Part shown: piece by piece, positions 7,887 through 15,999 of the stretch
Position numbering within the stretch: position 1 is the first letter of the stretch
How the letters are laid out: every line of letters starts with the position of its first letter
Assembly: GCF_003955755.1 (NCBI RefSeq)
Contig: NZ_CP034465.1
Span: forward strand, 434,001 to 498,000
Length of the DNA stretch: 64,000 nucleotides
Direction of reading: 5' to 3'
Source of the DNA: Jeotgalibaca ciconiae
GTDB taxonomy: Bacteria; Bacillota; Bacilli; Lactobacillales; Aerococcaceae
Translations under genes and position numbers: made by a program
Notes under the pieces: model-generated
The model's database searches: none
What the model saw: the letters and a program-made list of their open reading frames with translations, nothing else
What the model was told of the DNA's origin: nothing

Positions 7887-8890
7887 CATTTACTAATTTC
7901 GACAATAATACGTCCAGCCATCTTACCGGCAACTAATCGACCGAATGTCTCTGGTAATTCCAATAATGTAACTTCACGATCAATCATTTGTGATAACTTC
8001 TCTGGTTTCATTTCATTCCCAAGTTGCTTCCATAACTCCAGCCGTCTCTCTTTTGGGTATTGAACAGAATCAATCCCTAACAGATTAATGCCACGTAAAA
8101 TAAAAGGAAGAACAGTTGCTTGGAATTTTATTCCTCCAGCGTTTCCACTTAGAGCTATAGAACCACCATATTCTAGCTGAGCAAGATAATCAGCAAGATT
8201 TTCACCGCCTACTGGATCAACAATCGCTTGAAAACGTTGATGTGATAGAGGTTTCTTCTTTTCTAATTGAATCTCTTCTGGAGAGAAAACTTCTTTTGCT
8301 CCTAAATTAAATAAGTAATCTGCTTGACTCTCTTTTTTACGAGACTCTGCAATCACAGAGTAACCTTTGTTTGAAAGCATTTGAATAGCCATGCTTCCTA
8401 CTCCGCCCGTTGCTCCTCGAACTAATATGGGTTTACCTTCTGGTTTAATATTGTGTTCTTCAAGAGCTACTACAGATTGACCGGCCGTAAAACCAGCTGT
8501 TCCTATAATCATCGCTTCTTTTAAACTAAGTCCATCTGGTAACGGGACAATCCACTCTGCTGGTACAGATGCATATTCACTATAACCCCCAAAATAGTTT
8601 GTTCCTAAATCATAGCTCGTTACAATCACTTTATCGCCCTTTTTATACTCTGCTACTTTTGATTCTACAACAACTCCACTCAAGTCAATTCCTAAAACCA
8701 TGGGATAGTTGCGCACAACTCCGCTCTTTATATTCGTTGCAGCTAAGCTGTCTTTATAATTTACGCTTGAATAATGTACTTTGATAAGTACGTCTCCTTT
8801 TGGCAAATCACCACGATTCATATCTGTTACTTTTACTTGCAATTGATTCTCATCATTTATTGATGCTAGCAATACCTTAAATTGATCCAT
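7886..8890 (-). CDS. YhdH/YhfP-family NADPH-dependent oxidoreductase (MDR superfamily, zinc-free)
   Basis: 334 residues of the medium-chain dehydrogenase/reductase superfamily. N-terminal catalytic domain with SSVNYKDSLA and the MVLGIDLSGVV signature (about 40-80); Rossmann domain with the nucleotide loop RGATGGVGSMA near 157-167. The zinc ligands of alcohol dehydrogenases are absent, as in the YhdH/AcuI acrylyl-CoA reductase and quinone oxidoreductase group. Cytosolic. AGGAGG lies before the ATG. It sits 17 bp after the downstream end of the next GntR gene and may be cotranscribed with it, yet has no visible link with sugar use. Confidence 0.86.
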   Translation of the reverse strand: MDQFKVLLASINDENQLQVKVTDMNRGDLPKGDVLIKVHYSSVNYKDSLAATNIKSGVVRNYPMVLGIDLSGVVVESKVAEYKKGDKVIVTSYDLGTNYFGGYSEYASVPAEWIVPLPDGLSLKEAMIIGTAGFTAGQSVVALEEHNIKPEGKPILVRGATGGVGSMAIQMLSNKGYSVIAESRKKESQADYLFNLGAKEVFSPEEIQLEKKKPLSHQRFQAIVDPVGGENLADYLAQLEYGGSIALSGNAGGIKFQATVLPFILRGINLLGIDSVQYPKERRLELWKQLGNEMKPEKLSQMIDREVTLLELPETFGRLVAGKMAGRIIVEISK

Positions 8891-8906
8891 AAAATTCCTC
8901 CTAGCA

Positions 8907-9623
8907 TTAATTTGGAATAATATCAGTAATGGTGTAACTCCTCATATCATATCTGCTTCTTGATTTTGAATACTCAAATGGTACACCGTTTGCCAGATAG
9001 ACAACTTGTTCCACTTCCAGTATGGGTGTTCGATCAGTTGCTTCAAGATGTTCTATATCAAGTTCTGTCGGAATATCTGCGCTGATTTTTCGGTAGGCAC
9101 CACCAACTTTTAATTCTAAATTCGAACGAATATACTCATAAATGGATTCATAAATAATCTCTTCTGTTAAATTTTTTACAATATCCACCACATAATAAGT
9201 ATCTTCTAGAATATATGGTTTTTTATCAACAATACGTAAACGAACAATATGATAAACAGCTTCATTACTATCTAGCATAAGTAGTGTTTGTAATTTCTCT
9301 GTTGGAAATTGGATGTCAAAAGAGATGATTTCACTCTCTACTTTTTTGTCAGGCAGTTGTACCGTTAATCCACGATATTCCGTTGCCTTATAGTTAGCGG
9401 TATTCCAAAGTGTACTTTTATGGACAAATGTTCCTACCCCTCTTTTACGAAATAATAATCCTTCCATAGCAAGAATATCCATGGCTTTTTTTAGTGTCAT
9501 TCGACTGACACCAAATTCTTCCGCTAATGCAATTTGTTGTGGCAACATTTTCCCTTCCCGATAAATTCCTTGATCAATACGACGTCGTAACTCTTCCGCT
9601 ATTTCTTCATACTTTTTGCTCAT
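8907..9623 (-). CDS. GntR-family regulator (HutC/UTRA type) beside the PTS genes
   Basis: 238 residues from the ATG at 9623. A start four codons earlier is rejected because the bases AGGTGG between them form the ribosome site. Winged helix (about 1-70) with QIALAEEFGVSRMTLKKAMDIL and RKRGVGTFV; UTRA domain after about residue 85 with HIVRLRIVDKKPYILEDTYY. It resembles the first GntR (2679-3392) in layout and in several motifs. It is encoded just downstream of the PTS IIC gene, so it is the likely regulator of the phospho-beta-glucoside genes. The octamer TGTATAGA occurs in its own upstream region and in front of the GH1 gene. Confidence 0.88.
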   Translation of the reverse strand: MSKKYEEIAEELRRRIDQGIYREGKMLPQQIALAEEFGVSRMTLKKAMDILAMEGLLFRKRGVGTFVHKSTLWNTANYKATEYRGLTVQLPDKKVESEIISFDIQFPTEKLQTLLMLDSNEAVYHIVRLRIVDKKPYILEDTYYVVDIVKNLTEEIIYESIYEYIRSNLELKVGGAYRKISADIPTELDIEHLEATDRTPILEVEQVVYLANGVPFEYSKSRSRYDMRSYTITDIIPN

Positions 9624-9686
9624 CTTCCACCTCAACTACTTTCCTGCCTACTAGCATTTACTCCTCTATTATAGCGAAAAATCGTC

Positions 9687-9694
9687 TGTATAGA
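9687..9694. promoter_or_regulatory. candidate GntR operator half-site
   Basis: TGTATAGA lies upstream of the GntR gene; its reverse complement TCTATACA recurs at 12564-12571 between the promoter and start of the GH1 gene. HutC-type regulators commonly bind TATA-centred sites, so shared control is plausible. Two short matches only. Confidence 0.3.
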
Positions 9695-9760
9695 TAACCT
9701 TTGTTAACAAAAGTAATAATAAAAAGCCTTTACAATATCTATTTATTTTGAAAAAAAGAA

Positions 9761-9793
9761 AAACTCCGCTTTTCGTAGTGAAAAACAGAGTTT
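9761..9793 (-). terminator. terminator after the PTS IIC gene
   Basis: On the minus strand a 14-bp stem (with G-U pairs) joins AAACTCTGTTTTTC and GAAAAGCGGAGTTT across a 5-base loop, followed by TTCTTTTTTT. It separates the IIC gene from the GntR gene. Confidence 0.75.
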
Positions 9794-9812
9794 ACTATCT
9801 TTATTGTTTTAT

Positions 9813-11111
9813 TTACGCTTCTATTGCTTCTGCTTCCACTTCTGCTGCCTGGCGTACATAAACATTATCCAAAGCTTTCAAGAATGGGTACCAAATCGTA
9901 CCAATGATAAGGAGGTCGACTAACTGCAGAACCCCACCCATAATTGAGCTTGTTGCCATCATACCGCTGAAAAATACAGGCATTGTCCAAGGAACGATCA
10001 CCCCAGTTGGACGAGGTACAATATTTAAATACATTGCAAAATAATTTACAGTAGCCACAATCAACGGGGTGATAATCCATGGTATTGCGATTGATGCGTT
10101 TAATACGACTGGCATACCGAAGATTACCGGTTCATTTACGTTAAAGATTCCAGGTCCCATTGCCAAACGTCCTAAATCCTTCATTTGACGACTCTTCATA
10201 ACGAATGCCATGATGACAACGACAATCAATGTCATACCTGTCCCACCTAAACCAACTGTAAAAGTATCCATGAAGGATTTAGTAATAATGTGAGGAAGTT
10301 CATTCCCAGCATTAAATGCATCCAAGTTATCCAATGCGAGTGTTTGCCAAATTGGATCCATTACGGAGTTAATAATAATTTGTCCATGAAGACCGAAGAA
10401 CCAAAGAATTTGTGTCAAGAATAAAGCAATCAATGTTGCAGGTAATCCGCTGCCTAAGCCAACAAGCGGTTGTTGAATCATCGTGTAGACTACATCATGT
10501 AAGTTTGTTTCAAATGCACCATTCACTAGTGCATTTAGTAAGTTAAATATAGTTAATGTTGCAATTGCTGGTATTAAGGAAGCAAAGGAACGAGAAACTG
10601 CATCGGGAACACCTTCTGGCATCTTAATTGTGATTCCTTTTTTCTTAATACGCACATAAATTTCTGTGGCAATAAAGGCACCAATCATACCAACGAACAT
10701 ACCTTTTGCGCCTAAACGATCTAAAGATAAAGCGCCGCTTACTTCTGCACCTTCAGCAGTCGTAAAATTAAAAGGCGTTAAAATCAAGAATGATGCTAAA
10801 GCAACAACCCCGCCAAAAACACCATCTTCTTCATAAGAGTGAGTGAGGTAGTAACCAATACCAAATGATACAAATAGCGTCATAATAGACATTGTGGCAT
10901 TCTGTCCATTTCCAAAGAGACCATTTAGTAGGCCTTGGGTATCACTTGAGAAAAATGGCAAGTTATTGATTACAACTACAATTGAACCAAACATTGTTAA
11001 TGGAAATGCCAGCATAAATGCGTCACGCAAAACTGCTAAATAACGATTTTGCCCTAGTTTACCTGCTATAGGTGTTAATTTCTCTGCAATTTTATCAATT
11101 ATGGAATTCAT
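9813..11111 (-). CDS. PTS lactose/cellobiose-type EIIC permease
   Basis: 432 residues, the standard size of the CelB/LacE-like IIC. About ten hydrophobic segments; the opening MNSIIDKIAEKLTPIAGKLGQNRYL and the GPGIFNVNEPVIFGMP segment (about 325-340, with the conserved NEP(V/L) glutamate involved in sugar binding) are diagnostic. It forms the membrane channel that moves a beta-glucoside inward with phosphorylation by the IIB subunit. It follows the GH1 gene by 38 bp. The IIA and IIB subunits lie upstream as separate genes behind a terminator, so the three-part PTS is split around GH1. Confidence 0.93.
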   Translation of the reverse strand: MNSIIDKIAEKLTPIAGKLGQNRYLAVLRDAFMLAFPLTMFGSIVVVINNLPFFSSDTQGLLNGLFGNGQNATMSIMTLFVSFGIGYYLTHSYEEDGVFGGVVALASFLILTPFNFTTAEGAEVSGALSLDRLGAKGMFVGMIGAFIATEIYVRIKKKGITIKMPEGVPDAVSRSFASLIPAIATLTIFNLLNALVNGAFETNLHDVVYTMIQQPLVGLGSGLPATLIALFLTQILWFFGLHGQIIINSVMDPIWQTLALDNLDAFNAGNELPHIITKSFMDTFTVGLGGTGMTLIVVVIMAFVMKSRQMKDLGRLAMGPGIFNVNEPVIFGMPVVLNASIAIPWIITPLIVATVNYFAMYLNIVPRPTGVIVPWTMPVFFSGMMATSSIMGGVLQLVDLLIIGTIWYPFLKALDNVYVRQAAEVEAEAIEA

Positions 11112-11149
11112 CTGAATTATTCCTTTCTTAAATCGAAATAAAGTAATAT

Positions 11150-12541
11150 TTAATCATCAAAACCATTATTCGCTACAACCTCTTTGTACCAATAGCCACT
11201 CTTTTTGATTGTTCTTTTACGATTATCCTCTAAATCAACTGCAATAAATCCATAACGGTTCTTATAAGCATTTGTCCATGACCAGTTATCCATACAAGTC
11301 CACATATGATACCCTTTAACATTACATCCCTCTTGAATTGCTTGATGAACATACTTTAAGTGATCAGATACAAATTCAATCCGGTAATCGTCGTCTATTC
11401 TACCCTCCTCATTAATATACTTTTCTTCTCCCTCAACTCCCATTCCATTTTCAGAAATGAAACAAGGAATGTTACCGTAGTTATCACGAATATTGATTAA
11501 GCAATCATAAATACCTTTTTCATAAATCTCCCAGCCACGATAAGGATTCATCTTACGCTCTGGCCAAACATAGTTATCAAAATAGTCATCAGGCATAACT
11601 GAATCATATTCCGATTTACTTTCTTTTTTCTTGATTCGACGAGGTTGATAGTAATTAATTCCTAATAAATCAATGGTATTTGCTTTAATAAGATCTAATT
11701 CTTCTTCGGTATAATCCGGTAACAAATCTAATTCAGTAATCAGCTCCACAATATCAGCTGGAAATACCCCGTTGATAGCAGGCTCCAAGAATGAACGGTT
11801 GAAAAATCCATCGGCCAACTGAGCAGCTTTTACATCTTCCGGATCTTCTTCGTTCCTCGGATAACTTGGTGTAAGATTTAAAATGATTCCAATTTCTCCA
11901 TCATAACCAGCTTCATGATAAGCTTTAATCGTTTTCACACTTGCTAGCGTTTCGTGATAAGCCACTTGTACGGCACGCTTCATGTCAACAACTAGCGGAT
12001 AGTGGAATTGATATAAATATCCACCCTCTACCGGTACAATAGGTTCATTATGCGTAAACCATTTTTTCACACGATCGCCGAATAATTCAAAACAAGTTTT
12101 TGCGAATTCTAAATATGCCTCAACAACTTCTTTACTTTCCCATCCACCAATCTCTTGCATTGCCATTGGCATATCAAAATGATACAGACAAATAAACGGT
12201 TCGATATCGTTTTCAATTAGTTCATCAATATAACTATTATAGAATGCTACGGCATCCGGATTTACTTTTCCGCGTCCTTCTGGAATTAAACGGCTCCATT
12301 GAATAGATGTGCGATAGGAATTATGTCCAATTTCTTTCATCAGTTTTACGTCTTCTTTATACATTTCATAAACACGCGAAGCTTGGTCTGGACCAACTTC
12401 ATTAAAGAAAACGCTCGGGTCATTTGAATACCAACGATCCCAAATACTTTCGCCTTTTCCATCACCTGTAGCGATTCCTTCTGTTTGCGCACCACTTGCA
12501 GCAGATCCCCACCAGAAATCTGCAGGAAATTTGTAATTCAT
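11150..12541 (-). CDS. GH1 6-phospho-beta-glucosidase
   Basis: 463 residues, full-length GH1. Acid/base in FTHNEP (Glu166; canonical TFNEP/TLNEP) and nucleophile in ISENGMG (Glu364). Near the C terminus the SWTNAYKNRYG segment supplies the Ser...Lys...Tyr pattern that binds the phosphate of phospho-sugars in 6-phospho-beta-glucosidases. Cytosolic. It would cleave cellobiose- or aryl-glucoside-6-phosphate delivered by the adjoining PTS. GGGAGTGA precedes the ATG. It has its own promoter and could also be reached by readthrough from IIB-IIA. Confidence 0.92.
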   Translation of the reverse strand: MNYKFPADFWWGSAASGAQTEGIATGDGKGESIWDRWYSNDPSVFFNEVGPDQASRVYEMYKEDVKLMKEIGHNSYRTSIQWSRLIPEGRGKVNPDAVAFYNSYIDELIENDIEPFICLYHFDMPMAMQEIGGWESKEVVEAYLEFAKTCFELFGDRVKKWFTHNEPIVPVEGGYLYQFHYPLVVDMKRAVQVAYHETLASVKTIKAYHEAGYDGEIGIILNLTPSYPRNEEDPEDVKAAQLADGFFNRSFLEPAINGVFPADIVELITELDLLPDYTEEELDLIKANTIDLLGINYYQPRRIKKKESKSEYDSVMPDDYFDNYVWPERKMNPYRGWEIYEKGIYDCLINIRDNYGNIPCFISENGMGVEGEEKYINEEGRIDDDYRIEFVSDHLKYVHQAIQEGCNVKGYHMWTCMDNWSWTNAYKNRYGFIAVDLEDNRKRTIKKSGYWYKEVVANNGFDD

Positions 12542-12563
12542 CTAGCTCACTCCCAATTCTATG

Positions 12564-12622
12564 TCTATACATATGATTAAGTTTTATTATACATCATGTT
12601 TTTGAAAAGGCAAGCGATTTCA
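12564..12622 (-). promoter_or_regulatory. promoter, cre-like site and candidate operator before GH1
   Basis: Minus strand: -35 TTGCCT (12608-12613), 16 bp, -10 TATAAT (12586-12591). TGAAATCGCTTGCC (12609-12622) fits the cre consensus at 12 of 14 positions and overlaps the -35. Downstream of the -10, TGTATAGA (12564-12571) matches the octamer at 9687. The set suggests CcpA repression plus GntR control. Confidence 0.5.
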
Positions 12623-12692
12623 CAAAAAAATTCTTCTTGCCAAAAATTAAAGTGCAGTTCATATTCTAGTGGTTTATTTTTTTAAACCTATT

Positions 12693-12726
12693 AAAAAAGC
12701 TGCCTCCTTAAAGGAAACAGCTTTTT
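12693..12726 (-). terminator. terminator between the PTS IIA and GH1 genes
   Basis: AAAAAGCTG and CAGCTTTTT enclose an inner TCCTT/AGGA stem. The T-tract on the minus strand is CTTTTTTAA. It follows the IIA stop by 9 bp and would lower, or switch, readthrough into GH1. Confidence 0.78.
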
Positions 12727-12735
12727 ATACTCTAT

Positions 12736-13059
12736 TTATTTTTCTTCCGCAATCTTTTCATATAGTTCAATAATTTCATTCGCTAAATCTTTAAATGCGA
12801 TTGCTGTCATTAGGTGATCTTGTCCATGAACCATCAATAATGATAATTCTACTGAATCTCCTGAAGCTTCTTGCGTAAGTAAACCAGTCTGAGCGCGGTG
12901 AGCGTTGACAAGCGCTTCATCAGCGGCTTGAATCTTTTCATGCGCAAGCTCAAAGTTTCCAGTTTTTGCTTCTTGGATTGCTTCCATTGCATTGCCTTTC
13001 GCATCGCCACCATGCATGATCAATTGCATGATTACTTCAAGGTTTTTCGGTTCTGCCAT
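12736..13059 (-). CDS. PTS lactose/cellobiose-type EIIA
   Basis: 107 residues, the full length of the trimeric IIA-Lac/Cel family. The phosphorylated histidine is in LLMVHGQDHLMT (His78, the same position as in lactococcal IIA-Lac), with the metal-binding Asp81 neighbour. All-helical acidic protein, cytosolic. It accepts phosphate from HPr and passes it to the IIB encoded 29 bp upstream. AAAGGA precedes the ATG. Confidence 0.94.
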   Translation of the reverse strand: MAEPKNLEVIMQLIMHGGDAKGNAMEAIQEAKTGNFELAHEKIQAADEALVNAHRAQTGLLTQEASGDSVELSLLMVHGQDHLMTAIAFKDLANEIIELYEKIAEEK

Positions 13060-13088
13060 TATAAAATTCCTTTCCTAAATGAATTATT

Positions 13089-13406
13089 TTAACCCATTAG
13101 CTCAATTGCAGTTTTTAAAACTTTTTCACCATTCATCATGCCGTAATCTTGCATGTTAATAACCGCAAGTTTTGTGTCTGTCCCTGCAACTTTTGCTTGG
13201 AATTGTTTTTCCATGAATCGTACTTGAGGTCCGAGAAATAGTACATCAACTTCTTTTTTCTTTAAATTAGCATCTGCTTCAGAAGCTGACACAGCAAAAA
13301 TCTCTGTATCTAATCCTTGCGCTTCAGCAGCTTTTTGCATTTTTGATACCAATAGACTTGTACTCATACCTGCTGAGCACACTAACATAATTGTTTTTTC
13401 AGCCAT
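13089..13406 (-). CDS. PTS lactose/cellobiose-type EIIB
   Basis: 105 residues. The phosphocysteine is Cys10 in MLVCSAGMSTSLLVSKM, the typical P-loop of IIB-Cel; VDVLFLGPQVRFM further on is also characteristic. Cytosolic partner of the IIC at 9813. It is the first gene of the IIB-IIA transcript. A TATAAT box at 13448-13453 on the minus strand, with TTTCAT 17 bp upstream, could be its promoter. Confidence 0.94.
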   Translation of the reverse strand: MAEKTIMLVCSAGMSTSLLVSKMQKAAEAQGLDTEIFAVSASEADANLKKKEVDVLFLGPQVRFMEKQFQAKVAGTDTKLAVINMQDYGMMNGEKVLKTAIELMG

Positions 13407-13637
13407 TTTCTATCACCCTTCTTTATCTCAGATAAAAACAGAGCCTATTATACAGTACGATTTTTTATAATGAAAGCCCTTTAACACCTAATGAACAAAA
13501 ATAAATATAATGACTATTATCTTCAGAAATATTTTCCTCTCAATGAGCACTCTATACCTGATTAATACAGCTGTAAGCTGGCGCATCTATCCAAAAAGTA
13601 TTAAAATAGAAGAAATAGAGAAAAGGGAGAGAAACTT

Positions 13638-14825
13638 ATGATTTTGTTTGAAGAACTAGCAGAAAAAATTGATTCTAAAAAAGATCGAATCATTGAAATT
13701 CGTCGGCACTTACATGAAAATCCTGAGCTTTCCTTTCAAGAAGAAGAAACAGCCACATATATAAGTGATTTTTATAGAAACGTTCCTGTTGATTCAGTCG
13801 AAACCAATTATGGCGGCCAGCGCGGTGTGGTTGTAATGATTAAAGGCGGTCAACCAGGAAAAACAATTGCACTTCGCGCTGATTTTGATGCATTACCTAT
13901 TGAAGAAGAAACGGGCTTGTCATTTGCATCCAAGAACAAAGGTGTCATGCATGCTTGCGGACATGACGGTCATACAGCATACATGCTCATTTTAGCTGAA
14001 ACATTAGCCGAAATGAAAAGCCAATTAAAAGGTACTATTAAAATTATTCATCAACCAGCAGAAGAAGTTCCTCCCGGTGGAGCGATTGGAATGATTAAAG
14101 CCGGTGTAATGGATGATGTCGATGCTATTTTCGGTATTCATGTGATGTCTCCAATGGAAACAGGAAATGTTTATTATAGAAGTGGCAATGCACAAACAGG
14201 TAGATCTTACTTTAAACTACGTATCCAAGGTAAAGGCGGTCATGGTTCATCTCCCCATACAGCTAATGATGCGATTGTTGCTGCAAGTGCATTCGTCATG
14301 AACGTACAAACGATTATAAGTCGACGTATTGATCCATTTGACACAGCAGTTGTAACCATTGGTTCTTTTGACGGAAAAGGAACATTCAATATTATCAAAG
14401 ACGCAGTTACTTTAGAAGGCGATGTACGATCTGTTTCCGATAATGCAAGAGAGACAGTAGAGAAAGAAGTTCGTCAAATGGCAGATGGATTAGCTACAAC
14501 TTATGGTGTTTCTGTAGAACTTGAATACAAAAATGACTATCCTGTTCTTTATAATGATCCAGAAATTACCGAACGAGTACAACAAGTTCTAGAAGTTGCT
14601 AACATTTCAGAAGTTAAAAATGTTCTTGAAGTGAACCCACAACCTCCTTCTGAAGATTTTGCCTATTATTTACAAGAAAAACCAGGGTGTTTCTTCTATG
14701 TAGGAGCTCGTCCAAAAGAAAAACAATGGTATCCTCACCACCATCCTAAGTTTGATATTGATGAAAAAAGCTTGTTAATTTGTGCAAAATCAATGGCTGC
14801 AGTGGTAGCTGATTTTTGCGGTTAA
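13638..14825 (+). CDS. M20-family amidohydrolase (N-acyl amino acid deacylase-like)
   Basis: 395 residues of the M20D group. Metal-binding motifs: MHACGHDGHTA (about 104-114), HQPAEEVPPGG (about 139-149) and the late EDFAYYLQ. A dimerisation (lid) domain lies between about 180 and 290, including GKGGHGSSPH. Relatives include N-acetyldiaminopimelate deacetylase, hippurate hydrolase and indole-acetyl-amino acid hydrolases; the substrate cannot be chosen here. Cytosolic. Strong GGGAGAG ribosome site. Followed after 40 bp by the TRIC-like gene; no relation to the neighbouring sugar genes is apparent. Confidence 0.88.
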   Translation: MILFEELAEKIDSKKDRIIEIRRHLHENPELSFQEEETATYISDFYRNVPVDSVETNYGGQRGVVVMIKGGQPGKTIALRADFDALPIEEETGLSFASKNKGVMHACGHDGHTAYMLILAETLAEMKSQLKGTIKIIHQPAEEVPPGGAIGMIKAGVMDDVDAIFGIHVMSPMETGNVYYRSGNAQTGRSYFKLRIQGKGGHGSSPHTANDAIVAASAFVMNVQTIISRRIDPFDTAVVTIGSFDGKGTFNIIKDAVTLEGDVRSVSDNARETVEKEVRQMADGLATTYGVSVELEYKNDYPVLYNDPEITERVQQVLEVANISEVKNVLEVNPQPPSEDFAYYLQEKPGCFFYVGARPKEKQWYPHHHPKFDIDEKSLLICAKSMAAVVADFCG

Positions 14826-14865
14826 TATAAGTACGTTTATTTTTTTAGGAATAGGAGTATGAAAA

Positions 14866-15465
14866 GTGACATGGGAAATTCTTAGCATTATTGGCACGAT
14901 TGCTTTTGCAATTAGTGGTACGTTAATAGCAATTGAGGAAGATTTTGATCTCTTTGGATTTTATATTTTAGGTTTTACAACTGCATTTGGCGGAGGGCTC
15001 ATTCGAAATTTGTTAATTGGAGTTCCAGTGCAGAACATTTGGATGCAGAGCTCTTTATTTAAAATTGCTTTCTTCGTAATCACACTCGTATTTTTCCTTC
15101 CTAATATTTGGAAAGGCCATTTAAGAAGCAGTATTGTTTTCTTTGATGCAGTTGGTTTAGCTGCCTTTGCAATCCAAGGTGCAAATTTTGCTATGTCATT
15201 TGACGCTCCTTTGATTTCTGTTACATTGGCTGCCATTTTGACGGGATCTGGTGGAGGAATGCTTCGAGATATCTTTGCTGGACGCAGACCAATGATTTTC
15301 CATTCAGAAATTTACGCAATCTGGGCTGCAAGTGCTGGACTAGCGATTGGTTTGGGTTTAATAAAGACATCCTTCTTAACTTACTTGCTATTAACAATCA
15401 TCGTTTTATTGCGAGTAGCGAGTGTACATTTTGATTGGAACCTACCAAGATATTTTTATCGCTAA
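14866..15465 (+). CDS. TRIC-type cation channel family protein (UPF0126/YadS-like)
   Basis: 199 residues, nearly all hydrophobic, with six to seven membrane segments arranged as a tandem repeat: FAISGTLIAIEEDFDLFG / FGGGLIRNLLIGVP and FAIQGANFAMSF / GSGGGMLRDIFAGRRP. The paired G-G-G-x-(I/L)-R-(D/N) motifs define the glycine-trimeric-ICC domain. The start is GTG (14866) with GGAG about ten bases upstream; the ATG at 14859 is in another frame. Probably a trimeric potassium-permeable channel; physiological role unknown in bacteria. Confidence 0.87.
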   Translation: MTWEILSIIGTIAFAISGTLIAIEEDFDLFGFYILGFTTAFGGGLIRNLLIGVPVQNIWMQSSLFKIAFFVITLVFFLPNIWKGHLRSSIVFFDAVGLAAFAIQGANFAMSFDAPLISVTLAAILTGSGGGMLRDIFAGRRPMIFHSEIYAIWAASAGLAIGLGLIKTSFLTYLLLTIIVLLRVASVHFDWNLPRYFYR

Positions 15466-15466
15466 C

Positions 15467-15510
15467 ACTAAAACAGAGAGTTGATATTTTCATCAATTCT
15501 CTGTTTTAGT
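15467..15510. terminator. bidirectional intrinsic terminator
   Basis: ACTAAAACAGAGAGTTGAT pairs with ATCAATTCTCTGTTTTAGT (one mismatch) across a short A/T loop. It serves the TRIC-like gene on the plus strand and the acetyltransferase gene on the minus strand. Confidence 0.85.
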
Positions 15511-15525
15511 AATTGTTTCTTTGTA

Positions 15526-15936
15526 CTAGTTATCTAATTTCCAGAAAGCGACTGTTGTTCCTTGGTCGGCAGATTTGAATCCACACTTTTCATAAAAAGA
15601 ACGTACATCGGGAGCTTCCTCTGTTAATAGGACTTTTTGCCGAACGTCTGGAAATCGTTCAAGCATATGCTTCATCAATTGTTGACCAATCCCTGTATTC
15701 TGATAATCTTTTAAAACTAAAATATCTTGAATATATAATATAGAAACGCTATCACCAACAGAGCGAATAAGTCCAACTAGCTTTTCGTCCTCCCAAGCTG
15801 TTATGACTGACAAGGAATTCTTAATAGCGAGTTGTATTTCTTCTGGGCTTTTCGTGTAGGCAGTCCACCCTGCATTTTTATATAGATCAATTAACTTCTT
15901 CATTTCGATGTTTTTATCTTCTTGATAATAAATCAT
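15526..15936 (-). CDS. GNAT-family N-acetyltransferase
   Basis: 136 residues. The acetyl-CoA pyrophosphate loop is YQNTGIGQQLM (about 79-89), preceded by the beta strand YIQDILVLKDY and followed by EEAPDVRSFYEKCGF, the usual C-terminal half of a small GNAT. The substrate is unknown. Cytosolic, monocistronic between two terminators or promoters; AGGAG lies upstream of the ATG. Confidence 0.88.
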   Translation of the reverse strand: MIYYQEDKNIEMKKLIDLYKNAGWTAYTKSPEEIQLAIKNSLSVITAWEDEKLVGLIRSVGDSVSILYIQDILVLKDYQNTGIGQQLMKHMLERFPDVRQKVLLTEEAPDVRSFYEKCGFKSADQGTTVAFWKLDN

Positions 15937-15999
15937 TTTAAGTATTTCTCCTACCTTATTATTTACCTTATTCTACTAAATATTTTTTCTTATAGAAAG

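Noticed and set aside
14961-15236. Minus-strand frame of 91 codons inside the TRIC-like gene
   Set aside because: It is a shadow of the plus-strand coding sequence, without ribosome site or recognisable protein.
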